This document shows positions 1 through 8,167 of a stretch of 64,000 bases of DNA, one piece after another (position 1 is the first letter of the stretch; each line of letters begins with the position of its first letter). The DNA lies in the NCBI RefSeq assembly GCF_014203695.1, contig NZ_JACHJO010000004.1, positions 417,298-481,297 of the forward strand, written 5' to 3'. Made by a program: the position numbers and the translations under genes. The notes beneath the pieces were generated by a model. That model was not told the DNA's origin and made no database searches. It was given only the letters and a program-made list of their open reading frames with translations. Source of the DNA: Nocardiopsis algeriensis (GTDB lineage Bacteria > Actinomycetota > Actinomycetes > Streptosporangiales > Streptosporangiaceae).

Positions 1-611
1 CCGAGGGCCCGCAGGACCCCGGCGGGGACCTGCTCCGGGTCGTGACGCGCCGCGTCGGCCACCGCCTCCCGGAGGGCCTCCTCCCCCGTGCACGCGACGG
101 CCCCGCTGCGGCCGACGCCGCGCGGGTCGACGAGGACGAGGTCGAAGGCCTCGCGGACCTGCCTGCTCAGGAAGGGGTGCGCGGCGGCGTCGATCGCGGA
201 GAGGCCCGGGCCGCCGAAGTTGACCACCAGGGAGCCCTGGGCGTCACCGTCCTCCGCGGGGCGGCGCGCCACGGCGAGGGTGAACGTGTCACCGCCGGGG
301 TCGGCGTAGTCGAGGGGGACGGTGACCTCGCCGCACTCGAACGGCGCCAGCCACAGGGGGTTGCCCCCTCCCGCGTCGGGGTCGAGGGCGTCGAGCTCCT
401 GCTGCGTGCGGCAGGGCTCCCAGGCGATGCTCTGGCCGTAGAACGGGGCGGTTCCGCCGTGGTCGGCGGGCAGGGGCGCGGCCCCTGTCGGCCCTGTGGC
501 CAGCACCGCCGCCAGTGCCCCGGTTCCCAGGGCACGCACACCCGTGTACCGCACGTCGGGGCTCCGTTCCTGTCGGCCCCGGACCGGGGCTCCGTACACC
601 TCGTTCCCCAT
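1..611 (-). CDS. Secreted alpha/beta-hydrolase, S33 tripeptidyl-aminopeptidase-like (C-terminus off the left edge)
   Basis: The minus-strand frame from ATG at 611 stays open to base 1, giving about 203 codons of a longer protein. It contains the oxyanion-type motif NFGGPG and the later motif LVDPRGVGRSG, which together mark alpha/beta-hydrolases of the S33 tripeptidyl aminopeptidase group. The nucleophile serine would lie beyond the edge. An Ala/Gly-rich hydrophobic stretch (about residues 25-45) looks like an export signal. It would fit better if translation began at the GTG of codon 20 (554), which has a GGAG eight bases upstream. Members of this family remove short peptides or hydrolyse esters outside the cell. 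The frame is well supported; substrate and exact start are not. Confidence 0.8.
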   Translation of the reverse strand, partial: MGNEVYGAPVRGRQERSPDVRYTGVRALGTGALAAVLATGPTGAAPLPADHGGTAPFYGQSIAWEPCRTQQELDALDPDAGGGNPLWLAPFECGEVTVPLDYADPGGDTFTLAVARRPAEDGDAQGSLVVNFGGPGLSAIDAAAHPFLSRQVREAFDLVLVDPRGVGRSGAVACTGEEALREAVADAARHDPEQVPAGVLRAL

Positions 612-675
612 ACCAGCGGAGCGCCGGTCAACGGCGGAGAGGGACACCTCTACCAGGGGGTAAACAGTCCGTCTT

Positions 676-690
676 GTCCGCGCCGCGGAC
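676..690 (-). terminator. Short hairpin after the CARF-nuclease gene
   Basis: GTCCGC-gcc-GCGGAC lies six bases beyond the stop of the CARF gene. It is a perfect six-pair stem with no clear U-tract, so a terminator role is only suggested. Confidence 0.3.
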
Positions 691-695
691 CGGGC

Positions 696-2822
696 TCAGA
701 GCTCGCCGACGTCGGTGTCCAGCGCCCCGGCCACGTCCCGGGGCTCGGCGACCACCACGAGGGGGCGCAGCGGTTCGCCGAACTCCAGGCGGGGCGCCTG
801 CCGTTCCTCCGGCTCGGAGTGGGTGATCCAGTCGACCAGCTCGACGGCTCGGCTGACGTCCCCTCCCGGCCGGGAGAGGGCCACCACCTTGCCCGCGACG
901 TCGCAGCGGAGGCTGAGGTGCGTCGTGGCGGCGTGGACGCTCTGGGCCCACGTACCGCGCCGCACCTGCCGTACCCGGTCGCCGCGGACGCGGCGGTGCC
1001 AGGCCGGGGCGGACAGACCGACCGCCCGGTCACCGAAGGTGAGCACCAGGCTGGGCCGCTCCTGCGCGGTCAGGCAGGCCTCCGGATCGGACAGGGTCTC
1101 GTCGGCCCACACCTGTACCGGGCCGCGGGCCGCGCGGATCAGAGCCCGGGCCGCGGCGGCCAGGAGCTCGGTGTCGACGGCGGCGTGCGGGTGCACCGCC
1201 TCCTCGGGCGGCGCCTCCAGGGGCGTGTATCCCGGCAGGGCCAGCTGCCAGTCCACGGAGGCGCGTCCACGCAGGGGGATCCTGCCGTGGGGCAGGCAGA
1301 CCACGGAGCGCTCGTGGATCAGTTGGTAGGCGATGCAGGCGCCCGAACGGCGGGCGGCCATGGCCAGGCCCAGGCTCATCGCCTTGGTGCCGGTGGTGAT
1401 GTCGGCGACCACCGGCGGCGGGTTCCCGGCCGAGCATTCCTCCTCGATCCAGGCCTGCGCGGCGGCGGCAACGCCCTCGGCGTCGAATCCGTCCACGGGG
1501 TCGGCGGTGAAGCGGACCCGGTCGCGATACCCCGCCTCCCTCAGGAGGGCGGCGTCGGCAGGCGGGGATCCGGGGTTCTCCGCCGCGTGGAGGGTGCGCG
1601 CGGCCGCGTCGCGCACACCCGAGCGCAGTCCCTGGCGCGAGGAGAGCACCAGGGTCCGCGCGGGCCTGTGCGCGTGGACGGCGGTGAGGGTGCCCAGCCT
1701 GCTGCTTCCCAGCGAGGTGACCAGCACGGGGCCGTCCCCGGGGCCGGGGTGGTGGCGCGGAGGAGCCGCGGGGCCGGGGGCGGGGGGAACACCGCCGGAG
1801 CGGGGGCCCGAGGGGAGTCTCCCCGTGCCGGGGAAGAAGGCCTCGCGGAACCTGTCGATGTCGCCGAGACGTTCGCGCAGGTCGGACATGTTCCAGACCT
1901 GTACGTTCGGTGAGCTCAGGGCGGGGGTGTAGGCGCCGATCCGGCGGCGCAGGTCGGAAACGGCCGGGCCGGCGTGGACGAACAGGACCTTGGCGACGTT
2001 GCCGAACACCCGTCTGGCCTTGGCCACCGTCCACCCGGCGCGGGCGACCACCTCCTCGGGGCTGCTCTTGACCTCCACGCACAGGACGCGGTGCCCGATC
2101 CGCACGAGGGCGTCGAAGTCGGCGGTGGAGGAGTCGGGTCGGCGCGGATCGGCGACCCGGCGCGGGCCGAGCACCTCGACCCCGGGCCGTCCGCGGGCGA
2201 TCCGCCGCAGGTGGCGCAGCAGCTCGGCCTCGTTGAGCACGCCGCGCACCTCCGGGGGCGGCAGGTCGGGAAAGGCGGCGCGCAGGGCGCGCACACCGCC
2301 GCCGACAGCGATGCGGACGGTCCGGGGATCGCGGTCGGAGAGCCACCGGGCGCCGTGGATGCCGGCGAGGATCCCGAGGTCGACACCGTCGCTGTCCACC
2401 GGCAGGCCGGAACCGTCGGGGGCCCGCAGGAGGTCGGCGACGGGGTCGAGGTAGTAGCGGTGGCGGGCGGGATCGCCCGTCCCGGTCAGAGCCTGCTCGT
2501 GGTGGAGGGCGGCGGCCACGCTCATCACCTTCGTGCCGCCGGTGTAGTCCAGGGACCAGGGCCGCCCGCCGCGGTCGCGATGGAGGGCGTCGAGCGTACG
2601 GGCCGTTGCCCCGAAGTCGTGCGGGTCGGGACCGACGCTCTCCACCGAGACCCGGGCCCGGGGCCGCAGGCGCGCCAGTGCGTCGGCGACCCGGGCGGCG
2701 TGGACCCGGGTTCCGTCGCTGCCGACCAGTGCGAGGTCGTCGGCGGGAAGGGTGAGGGAGGACAGCAGCGCGGGTGTGGGGTTCTGCCCGACGAGCACGA
2801 CTGCGGTTCGGGGGTCGGCCAC
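696..2822 (-). CDS. Two-CARF, PD-(D/E)xK nuclease: predicted cyclic-oligoadenylate effector (Can1/Card1-like)
   Basis: This 708-residue protein has two CARF-like halves. The first opens with VLVGQNPTP (residues 9-17) and has DYTGGTK at 92-98. The second begins near residue 364 and has ITTGTK at 475-480; TGGTK-type loops line the cyclic oligoadenylate pocket in the Card1/Can1 group. Between them is a PD-(D/E)xK core: Glu198/Glu200, Asp237, and Glu250-Val-Lys252. Residues about 540-708 match nothing I recognise and lack an ExK motif. Known Can1 is also a monomeric double-CARF protein, but its active nuclease is C-terminal, so the order here differs. The GTG start has GAAGGA just upstream, and the previous gene stops 8 bases earlier, so the two are co-transcribed. 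Inferred role: nucleic-acid cleavage triggered by the Cas10 signal. Confidence 0.8.
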   Translation of the reverse strand: MADPRTAVVLVGQNPTPALLSSLTLPADDLALVGSDGTRVHAARVADALARLRPRARVSVESVGPDPHDFGATARTLDALHRDRGGRPWSLDYTGGTKVMSVAAALHHEQALTGTGDPARHRYYLDPVADLLRAPDGSGLPVDSDGVDLGILAGIHGARWLSDRDPRTVRIAVGGGVRALRAAFPDLPPPEVRGVLNEAELLRHLRRIARGRPGVEVLGPRRVADPRRPDSSTADFDALVRIGHRVLCVEVKSSPEEVVARAGWTVAKARRVFGNVAKVLFVHAGPAVSDLRRRIGAYTPALSSPNVQVWNMSDLRERLGDIDRFREAFFPGTGRLPSGPRSGGVPPAPGPAAPPRHHPGPGDGPVLVTSLGSSRLGTLTAVHAHRPARTLVLSSRQGLRSGVRDAAARTLHAAENPGSPPADAALLREAGYRDRVRFTADPVDGFDAEGVAAAAQAWIEEECSAGNPPPVVADITTGTKAMSLGLAMAARRSGACIAYQLIHERSVVCLPHGRIPLRGRASVDWQLALPGYTPLEAPPEEAVHPHAAVDTELLAAAARALIRAARGPVQVWADETLSDPEACLTAQERPSLVLTFGDRAVGLSAPAWHRRVRGDRVRQVRRGTWAQSVHAATTHLSLRCDVAGKVVALSRPGGDVSRAVELVDWITHSEPEERQAPRLEFGEPLRPLVVVAEPRDVAGALDTDVGEL

Positions 2823-2830
2823 GGCGTCCT

Positions 2831-3262
2831 TCAGGCTGGGGTTCTGTCGGCGACGGCAACGCTACCGGCCGCATCCTCCTCCCGGGCACTCCCCTGGTGG
2901 GGCAGGCCTCCCCGCGGCGGGGCTCCGCTGACGGCGAACGAACGACAGCCGGTGACCACGCCCCGGCAGTCCCGGACGAGGTCGGTGGGGACGAGCAGGT
3001 CGCTGCGCTCGGGGTGCGCCGACCCCACCACGGAGGAGACGATGAGCCACACCCCCTCCTGGGGTTCGGGCAGGTTGGCCCTGGTGCGCCGCTCCGCCAC
3101 CAGGGGGACCCGCCCCGCACACGTGGCGTCGTCCAGATGTCCCACGGGTATCCTCACGGCCTCGACCCTGGCGGGTTCCGCCGCGCTCGGCCAGCTGCGG
3201 ATGACCCTCGCGTCCTCGTCCACGACTGTCACCACATGCGGCGTCAGGTTGCGCACCGGCAT
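2831..3262 (-). CDS. Small conserved protein of a phage/actinobacterial type (LTPH...GC), co-transcribed with the CARF nuclease
   Basis: This 143-residue protein starts with NLTPHVVTV. Residues 65-105 carry a conserved-looking block: LPEPQEGVWLIVSS, then SDLLVPTDLVRD, then a Gly-Cys pair. From memory, short proteins of this pattern occur in actinophages and actinobacterial genomes without an assigned function. The last 35 residues are Pro/Arg-rich and probably disordered. ATG at 3262 is the first gene of a two-gene unit; the CARF nuclease starts 8 bases after its stop. A part in controlling the effector, for example removing its ligand, is possible from position alone, but no ring-nuclease motif is visible. 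Confidence 0.6.
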   Translation of the reverse strand: MPVRNLTPHVVTVVDEDARVIRSWPSAAEPARVEAVRIPVGHLDDATCAGRVPLVAERRTRANLPEPQEGVWLIVSSVVGSAHPERSDLLVPTDLVRDCRGVVTGCRSFAVSGAPPRGGLPHQGSAREEDAAGSVAVADRTPA

Positions 3263-3616
3263 CCGGCGACCTCCGTTCCTCTCACTCCGCGGCGACCGGC
3301 CCGCGAACCGGCCGGAAGACCCCGTCGGGGGTGCTCACCGCCGTCTCTCGGACACAGGAGCGGACAGGTTTTCGGAGCTGTTTCGGCAGGAAAATTTTGA
3401 TGCTGCTGTTATTGGTGACCGATATAAGGCCTCTCTGATACTTTCCACGCTTTCAGGACTGAAGACGGTAATTGACACTTCCCCGGCAAGGCGCCTATTT
3501 TGTTGGTCGGTCTCCCGTTGGCGCGGGAGTGCCACAGAGGGACTCACGACTCGCGAAAACGCTTCTCCGGAGGGCTGGGGAAGCGTCCCGGCCCCGGACT
3601 CCGGGGAGAAGAGTTC
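3263..3616. other. Intergenic divergent promoter region, locally AT-rich
   Basis: This 354-base gap separates the minus-strand effector pair from the plus-strand cysteine-rich gene. Bases 3390-3490 are far richer in A/T than the surroundings, with runs such as aaaatttt and a TATAAG-like hexamer, as expected of promoters or foreign DNA. It holds one copy of the GTCCGAGAGA box (minus orientation, 3344-3353). No convincing gene was seen. Confidence 0.5.
3344..3353 (-). promoter_or_regulatory. GTCCGAGAGA box, copy 1 (upstream of the effector pair)
   Basis: On the minus strand this reads GTCCGAGAGA, 82 bases upstream of the ATG at 3262. The same 10-mer reads in the direction of transcription ahead of cas10 and ahead of the 52-codon gene. 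It may be a shared promoter or operator element; function is inferred from position only. Confidence 0.4.
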
Positions 3617-4762
3617 GTGAGCACGCACCACTGCTCCGCCTGGGAGCTTTTCGGATCCGCAGCCTTTCTGCGTGTCTTCACACGCGTCCTGGGATGCGGC
3701 CCCTGCTCCGCGGACGGAACGGCGCAGGGTTGTTCGGGGCACTCCGAACAGTTCTGCGACTACGTCGACCTGTGCGCCGAGCACTGCCCGTGCCCGGTCC
3801 ACGGCGGTGACGCCGACAGCGTCGTCGCCGTACGGATGAGACGCGCCGAACCCGGCGAGAAGGGAGTGGACCGCACCGCCGCGCACCGGCTGCGCGACGC
3901 CCTGGACGACGTGCGCCGGGACCGCTCGTACAAGAACCTGCGCCACGTGTACCCGCTTCCCGTCGGCGGCGGGCGGGTCCGCTGTGCCTTCTCCGAGCGG
4001 CCGCGGCGCTGGGTCCAGCGCCGCGACGTGGCCCGCGTGGCCACCGACGTCGTCGAGCAGGAGGCGCTGGCCATGCTCGTGCTCACGGCCGGCTGGGGCA
4101 ACCCTGCCGCGGACCTTCCCGAGGACGTCCACCCGGGTGAGAGCGTGTCCTTCACCGAGGACGGCAGCGCCGTACCTGTCGCCGACCTGCACGGACGCTC
4201 CCTCACCGCTGCCAAGGAACCGCCGATGGTCTCCACCGCCACCGGCGACTACCTGCTGCGCAAGCTTGCCGAGCTCGCCTCCGGTCGCGACGCCGACGCC
4301 GGCCGCACCCCCGACCAGCAGCGCCGGCTGCTGCTGCGCCGCCTCCTGCCGACGTTGAGCGGTGAGGACGTCGCCCGGCGCCTCACCGGCGTCCTGGGCA
4401 GGATGGCGGTGGACATGCCCGTCCACTTCGGCCTGGTGCAGCAGGCCCGCGGCCGGGCCCGCAGCGCGCCCTACGCACCCGTGGCTCCCCCCGCCCCGGG
4501 CCCCGACGCGGCGGGGTGCCGCGAGGTGATCGGCGAGGAGGACCGGATGTGGCTGGAGCGGATCGCCCTGGAGCTGTCCGCCCGCGCCCAGGAGGAGCGC
4601 GACGCCTTCGAGGCCGATCCCCAGGGCGCGCTGGACACGCTGCTGTGCTCGATCCTGGAACAGGGACGCGGCATCCCCGTGCTGTGGGCCGGCGCCCAGG
4701 ACGACCCCGACACGCGCGCCGACCTGCTCGACGCCCTCGCCGACGTCATCACCGACTCGTGA
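3617..4762 (+). CDS. Unrecognised protein with a cysteine-rich N-terminus, inside the CRISPR island
   Basis: I do not recognise this 381-residue protein. From GTG 3617 (GGAGAA eight bases upstream) the first 65 residues hold ten cysteines in short-spaced groups (CGPC, CDYVDLC, CPCP) with histidines, suggesting a metal-binding module. The middle and C-terminal parts are Arg/Leu-rich and probably helical, with no signal peptide, membrane segment or known catalytic motif. The open frame extends upstream to 3500, but that extension is AT-rich and has no ribosome site. It converges on the type III operon, separated only by the structured repeats; its stop codon is part of repeat copy 1. Position suggests a CRISPR accessory or regulator, with no direct evidence. 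Confidence 0.7.
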   Translation: MSTHHCSAWELFGSAAFLRVFTRVLGCGPCSADGTAQGCSGHSEQFCDYVDLCAEHCPCPVHGGDADSVVAVRMRRAEPGEKGVDRTAAHRLRDALDDVRRDRSYKNLRHVYPLPVGGGRVRCAFSERPRRWVQRRDVARVATDVVEQEALAMLVLTAGWGNPAADLPEDVHPGESVSFTEDGSAVPVADLHGRSLTAAKEPPMVSTATGDYLLRKLAELASGRDADAGRTPDQQRRLLLRRLLPTLSGEDVARRLTGVLGRMAVDMPVHFGLVQQARGRARSAPYAPVAPPAPGPDAAGCREVIGEEDRMWLERIALELSARAQEERDAFEADPQGALDTLLCSILEQGRGIPVLWAGAQDDPDTRADLLDALADVITDS

Positions 4763-4845
4763 GGGCGCCGGCGGGGTTCTGCAGGAGCGGAGCGAACACC
4801 CGAGGCACGAGGATGTGAGCGCAGCGACGAAGAACCGCACCTTGA
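4759..4845. repeat. Structured repeat, copy 1 (partial)
   Basis: It starts GTGAGGGCGCCGG, the TGA being the stop of the upstream gene, and matches copies 2 and 3 through the first hairpin and the GACGAAGAACCGC segment before diverging. The first stem, CACCC/GGATG, has one mismatch. The unique stretch to 4962 holds a GCGGCC-gaa-GGCCGT hairpin and nothing else recognisable. Confidence 0.8.
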
Positions 4846-4962
4846 GGGGCGTCCGAATCGGGGGGCTGCGGCCGAAGGCCGTCCGTTGAGGGTGGTGGCG
4901 GGCGACGGGTGGACCGAAGCGCCGGTCACCTGCAAGCCCACCCGCGCCCCAGGGGGTGTGCC

Positions 4963-5099
4963 GTGAGGGCGCCGGCGGGGTTCTGCAGGAGTGGAGCGAA
5001 CATCCGAGGAACGAGGATGTGAGCGCAGCGACGAAGAACCGCGCCCGAAAGGCGCCCGAGCAGGGGCCAAAGCGAAGCGGAGGCCCCAAAGCAAACACA
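4963..5099. repeat. Structured repeat, copy 2 (137 bases)
   Basis: A full unit directly abutting copy 3. It has three potential hairpins in order: CATCC-gaggaacga-GGATG, GCGCC-cgaaa-GGCGC, and GGGGCC...GGCCCC. The first stem differs from copy 3 at two positions that remain paired (CATCC/GGATG versus CGCCC/GGGCG), which argues that the structure is kept. Confidence 0.85.
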
Positions 5100-5239
5100 G
5101 TGAGGGCGCCGGCGGGGTTCTGCAGGAGCGGAGCGAACGCCCGAGGAACGAGGGCGTGAGCGAGCGACGAAGAACCGCGCCCGAAAGGCGCCCGAGCAGG
5201 GGCCAAAGCGAAGCGGAGGCCCCGAAGGGGCAGGGGAGG
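5100..5239. repeat. Structured repeat, copy 3 (about 140 bases)
   Basis: Begins immediately after copy 2 and ends 8 bases before the stop of the last type III gene (minus strand). It has the same three hairpins, with the first stem CGCCC-gaggaacga-GGGCG. It could act as a 3' structure for both convergent transcripts. Repetitive-extragenic-palindrome elements are the nearest known idea; a genome-wide copy count would tell. Confidence 0.85.
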
Positions 5240-5246
5240 ACACCGC

Positions 5247-7430
5247 TCAGAGAAGGCCCGCCTCCCGGTAGCGTTCGGTCAGCGGGAGCAGGACGGGATA
5301 CTCGGCGAACTCGCGCAGCGACATCACAGCCGTCGCCCGCCAGGGCAGCCGGCGGCGCCAGCGGGTGGCCAGGCACACGTCGACGGCCTGGTCCACCTCC
5401 CTCCAGTGCTCCGGCCCGGCCCGCAGGCGGCGGGCCGCGAGGGCGGCGTCGAAGGCCTCCAGGAGGGCGGCGATCCGCTCCCTTCCGGCGCGGACCACCC
5501 CGGCGCCGGGGTCCAGGGACAGGGTCCGGGCCCGGCGGTCCACCAGGTGGAGTTCGGGGCGCAGGTGGACACTGCCCATCCCCAGGGCCTTGCCCATGCC
5601 GATCTTGTGGGCGTGCTCGGGGTTGCGGGGGTCTCCGCCGTCGGGCGGGTTGTCCAGGAGCAGGGCCCGCAGCAGCGCGCCGAGCTCTCCGTCGGTGAGG
5701 TTGGTGAAGGTGATCCGCGAGCGGAAGGTGAGGCCGTCGCGCAGGGGGACGATGTCGCGCTGGGTGCCCCTGGGCGGGGCCACCGAGCGGCCGGGGGCCA
5801 GCACGCTCAGCCCCAGGTCCTTCTGGGCGCGGGCGTCGTAGCGGACGGGGCTGCCCAGGTCGTCCCGGTGCCGGTGCAGGTAGGCCTTGTACCCGCCGAG
5901 CCGTACCTGTCCCTCGTGCGACCAGGTGATGACGTCCGGCCGGTCCCCCGAGGCTGCGTCCGGCCCTTGGACGAGGTAGTTGGCGAAGCAGCCGCGCTGG
6001 GGCGACAGCAGTCGGACGCGCAGGGCGGCACCGTCGGGGTAGTCGGGGTCGGGGTCGGTGCACAGCGCACCGCCGAAGGACACCCGTCCCTTGGAGGCCC
6101 TCGGCTCGTCGGCGAAGGTGTCGGTGTCCCCGAACAGCGCCCGGCACACGTCCACCGTGCGGCCCGCCCGGCCGCCCCGGTCCGCGTCCCCCGGCTGGGG
6201 TCCGAGGACCGCCGGGGGAACCGCCCGGCGGACGGGGTTGTCGTCGCTGACGGCGATCCGGTAACCGCCGGAGCGGCCGAAGGAGACCACCTCCCCGAAG
6301 GGGTCGACGTCGAACCACACCGGTTCCAACCCCCGGCGCGGCAGGCCGCCGCCTCCCGTCCCCGCGACGGGCTCGCGCCCGGGTGCGCGGCCGCCCGGGC
6401 CGAGGCCGTCGGGGAAGGCGGCACGCTGGTACCCGGTGACCTGGTCGGCGGACTCGAACAGCTCCACCAGGGCGTCGGGAACACTCCTCCGCCCGTTCCT
6501 GAGGTCGCGCGGCCGCGGGAAGAGGTAGGCGTTGCGGCGCTCGCCCGCGGCGACCCCGGTCAGGACGAGCAGCGCCTCCGCCGAAGCTCCGCGGGCCCCG
6601 CCGGGTGCCGTACGGGCGCGCAGGTACTCGGCGGCCGACTCCGCGGTAGGGGCCACGGCCGCGATCCGCCGCTCCCCCGGCAGTTGGACGGCGTGCACCC
6701 AGCGGTACTGGAGCCGTCCGTGCTGCTCGTGGGTGGTGGGAACGTAGGCGCTTCCCTGGGGCGGGTCGGGAAAGCCTTCGACGCCGAGGTCCCAGGTCTC
6801 CAGGCTCTCGCGCAGGACGGCGAACGACACCTTGAGCGCCTGGCCGGCCGCGCTCCCCAGGGAGGTGGCGGGAACGTCCACGATGTACCAGCCCTCCTCG
6901 GACCGGTAGAGGAATCCCTGCCGCGTACGCAGGCCCCTGCGCCTCCTGCGGTAGTGCTCGTGCTGGCGGGCCATGACCCGGCGCGCCCGGGCGGACGGTC
7001 CGCCGTCCGCGCCTGCGGGATCGACGCGCACGGGGGCCCGGAAGAACAGCATGGGGGTGTTGACCTCCCCGGTCTCACCGCTGGTGAGCATGCGCACGGT
7101 GTTGCGCACCAGGCCCCGCAGGGTCGTCCCGGGGACGGCGGGCAGGAGGTGCCCGCCGTGCGGAAGGCGCAGGGAGCGGGCCACCCCCTCCCCATCCCCG
7201 GCCTGTCCGACGAAGAGGGGGGTAAGCGTCGTCAGGGTCAGGTCGATCCAGCCCGAGTGCGTGCCCGGCACGGTGCGGTCGTGGCTGCGCAGCAGCTCCG
7301 CGGTGCCGTGGCCGGTGTGCAGGTCGGCCGCGGGCATCGGCGTCTCGGCGATCCGGACCAGGCCGTAGGGCGCGGTCGCGTGGAAACGCGGTGCCGATCC
7401 GGCTCTGGCGGCGACGTCCCGTGGGTTCAC
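5247..7430 (-). CDS. Large Cas7-like RAMP protein (TIGR03986-type), last gene of the type III operon
   Basis: This 727-residue protein is a backbone-type RAMP. Residues about 59-100 have the opening pattern (LTPLFVG, then PAVPGTTLRGLVRN), and residues about 607-620 have the glycine-rich HKIGMGKALGMGSV signature near the C-terminus. Length and both signatures fit the TIGR03986 group found in type III-D loci. The GTG start overlaps the TGA of the preceding gene (GTGA, 7430-7427) and is preceded by GGGAGAGG; the much longer open frame upstream is a shadow. It probably forms part of the crRNA-binding filament. No Asp is obvious in the loop used for target cleavage by Csm3, so it may be structural. 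Confidence 0.8.
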   Translation of the reverse strand: MNPRDVAARAGSAPRFHATAPYGLVRIAETPMPAADLHTGHGTAELLRSHDRTVPGTHSGWIDLTLTTLTPLFVGQAGDGEGVARSLRLPHGGHLLPAVPGTTLRGLVRNTVRMLTSGETGEVNTPMLFFRAPVRVDPAGADGGPSARARRVMARQHEHYRRRRRGLRTRQGFLYRSEEGWYIVDVPATSLGSAAGQALKVSFAVLRESLETWDLGVEGFPDPPQGSAYVPTTHEQHGRLQYRWVHAVQLPGERRIAAVAPTAESAAEYLRARTAPGGARGASAEALLVLTGVAAGERRNAYLFPRPRDLRNGRRSVPDALVELFESADQVTGYQRAAFPDGLGPGGRAPGREPVAGTGGGGLPRRGLEPVWFDVDPFGEVVSFGRSGGYRIAVSDDNPVRRAVPPAVLGPQPGDADRGGRAGRTVDVCRALFGDTDTFADEPRASKGRVSFGGALCTDPDPDYPDGAALRVRLLSPQRGCFANYLVQGPDAASGDRPDVITWSHEGQVRLGGYKAYLHRHRDDLGSPVRYDARAQKDLGLSVLAPGRSVAPPRGTQRDIVPLRDGLTFRSRITFTNLTDGELGALLRALLLDNPPDGGDPRNPEHAHKIGMGKALGMGSVHLRPELHLVDRRARTLSLDPGAGVVRAGRERIAALLEAFDAALAARRLRAGPEHWREVDQAVDVCLATRWRRRLPWRATAVMSLREFAEYPVLLPLTERYREAGLL

Positions 7431-8167
7431 CGCGGCCCTCTCCCGTGAGGAAGCTCGTCGCCGGTGGCGGGGTCCAGGAGCGGTCCGGTGGGTTTGGGTC
7501 CGGTGCGCACACCGGTGAGCCGGTGGAAGGCAACGCCCACAGCACCGGTCGCGGGATCCTCGGCCCAGTACTCGCGGACCGTCAGCCAAGTTCCCTCGGA
7601 GGTCGCCCGGCGGCGGGAGCGCACGGTGAAGTCGGCCCAGGCGGCGGGGAGCACGGCCGTGTTCCCGGAGGGCTCGCCGGTGACGGCCAGCGGCACCTCC
7701 CCCTCCAGGGTGCGGCTGTGGTCGGGGCCGTTCCATCCCTGCAGGAGGAAGGAGCGGTCGCGCGGCCGCAGCCACGGAGGCACCTCGACGGGGGCGTCGG
7801 CGCTGATCCACCCCGACCTGGCCCCCTCTCCCAACCGGATCTGGGTGTGCGGTCCGAACACGAGGACCTCCAGGATCCGCCAGCGGTCGGTGCCGGGGTC
7901 CAGGGACGGCGCCGACAGGTCGGCGGTGGGCGGTGTGTCGGAGCGCCGCCACGTGCCACCGGGGCAGGAACCGGTGATGCGGCCGTCACCGAGTTCGGCG
8001 AGCAGCCACTGGGGGTGGCCCGGGAAAGCGGGGACCCCGCCGGTGCCGGTGTCGAGCAGGCCGCAGCGGACACCGCGGACGAAGACCTCGGCCAGGACGG
8101 CGTCGATCTGGTCGCCGCCGAGTTCGGCCCAGGCCAGTCCGGCCGGGACAGGTGGCTGTGGAATCAC
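7427..8167 (-). CDS. csx19: Csx19-like type III-D CRISPR protein
   Basis: A 246-residue protein in the position and size range of Csx19 (TIGR03984 family). The central part (WRILEVLVFG, then RLGEGARSGWIS) and the C-terminal tyrosine/tryptophan-rich stretch resemble that family as I remember it; no catalytic motif is visible. Csx19 is a marker of subtype III-D with unknown function. GTG at 8167 overlaps the previous stop as GTGA and has GGGGAGGAG upstream, which favours this start over an ATG 17 codons earlier in an Arg/Pro-rich shadow. The identification rests on context as much as on sequence. Confidence 0.65.
   Translation of the reverse strand: MIPQPPVPAGLAWAELGGDQIDAVLAEVFVRGVRCGLLDTGTGGVPAFPGHPQWLLAELGDGRITGSCPGGTWRRSDTPPTADLSAPSLDPGTDRWRILEVLVFGPHTQIRLGEGARSGWISADAPVEVPPWLRPRDRSFLLQGWNGPDHSRTLEGEVPLAVTGEPSGNTAVLPAAWADFTVRSRRRATSEGTWLTVREYWAEDPATGAVGVAFHRLTGVRTGPKPTGPLLDPATGDELPHGRGPR

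Noticed and set aside
42..1913. Long plus-strand open frame of 623 codons
   Set aside because: Shadow of the CARF-nuclease and hydrolase genes; Arg/Gly/Pro-rich with no motif.
3335..5206. Long minus-strand frame across the cysteine-rich gene and repeats
   Set aside because: It repeats a peptide block because it crosses the DNA repeats; antisense to the supported plus-strand gene.
4759..5239. CRISPR array
   Set aside because: The repeats are about 137-140 bases, number only three, and copies 2 and 3 abut with no spacers.
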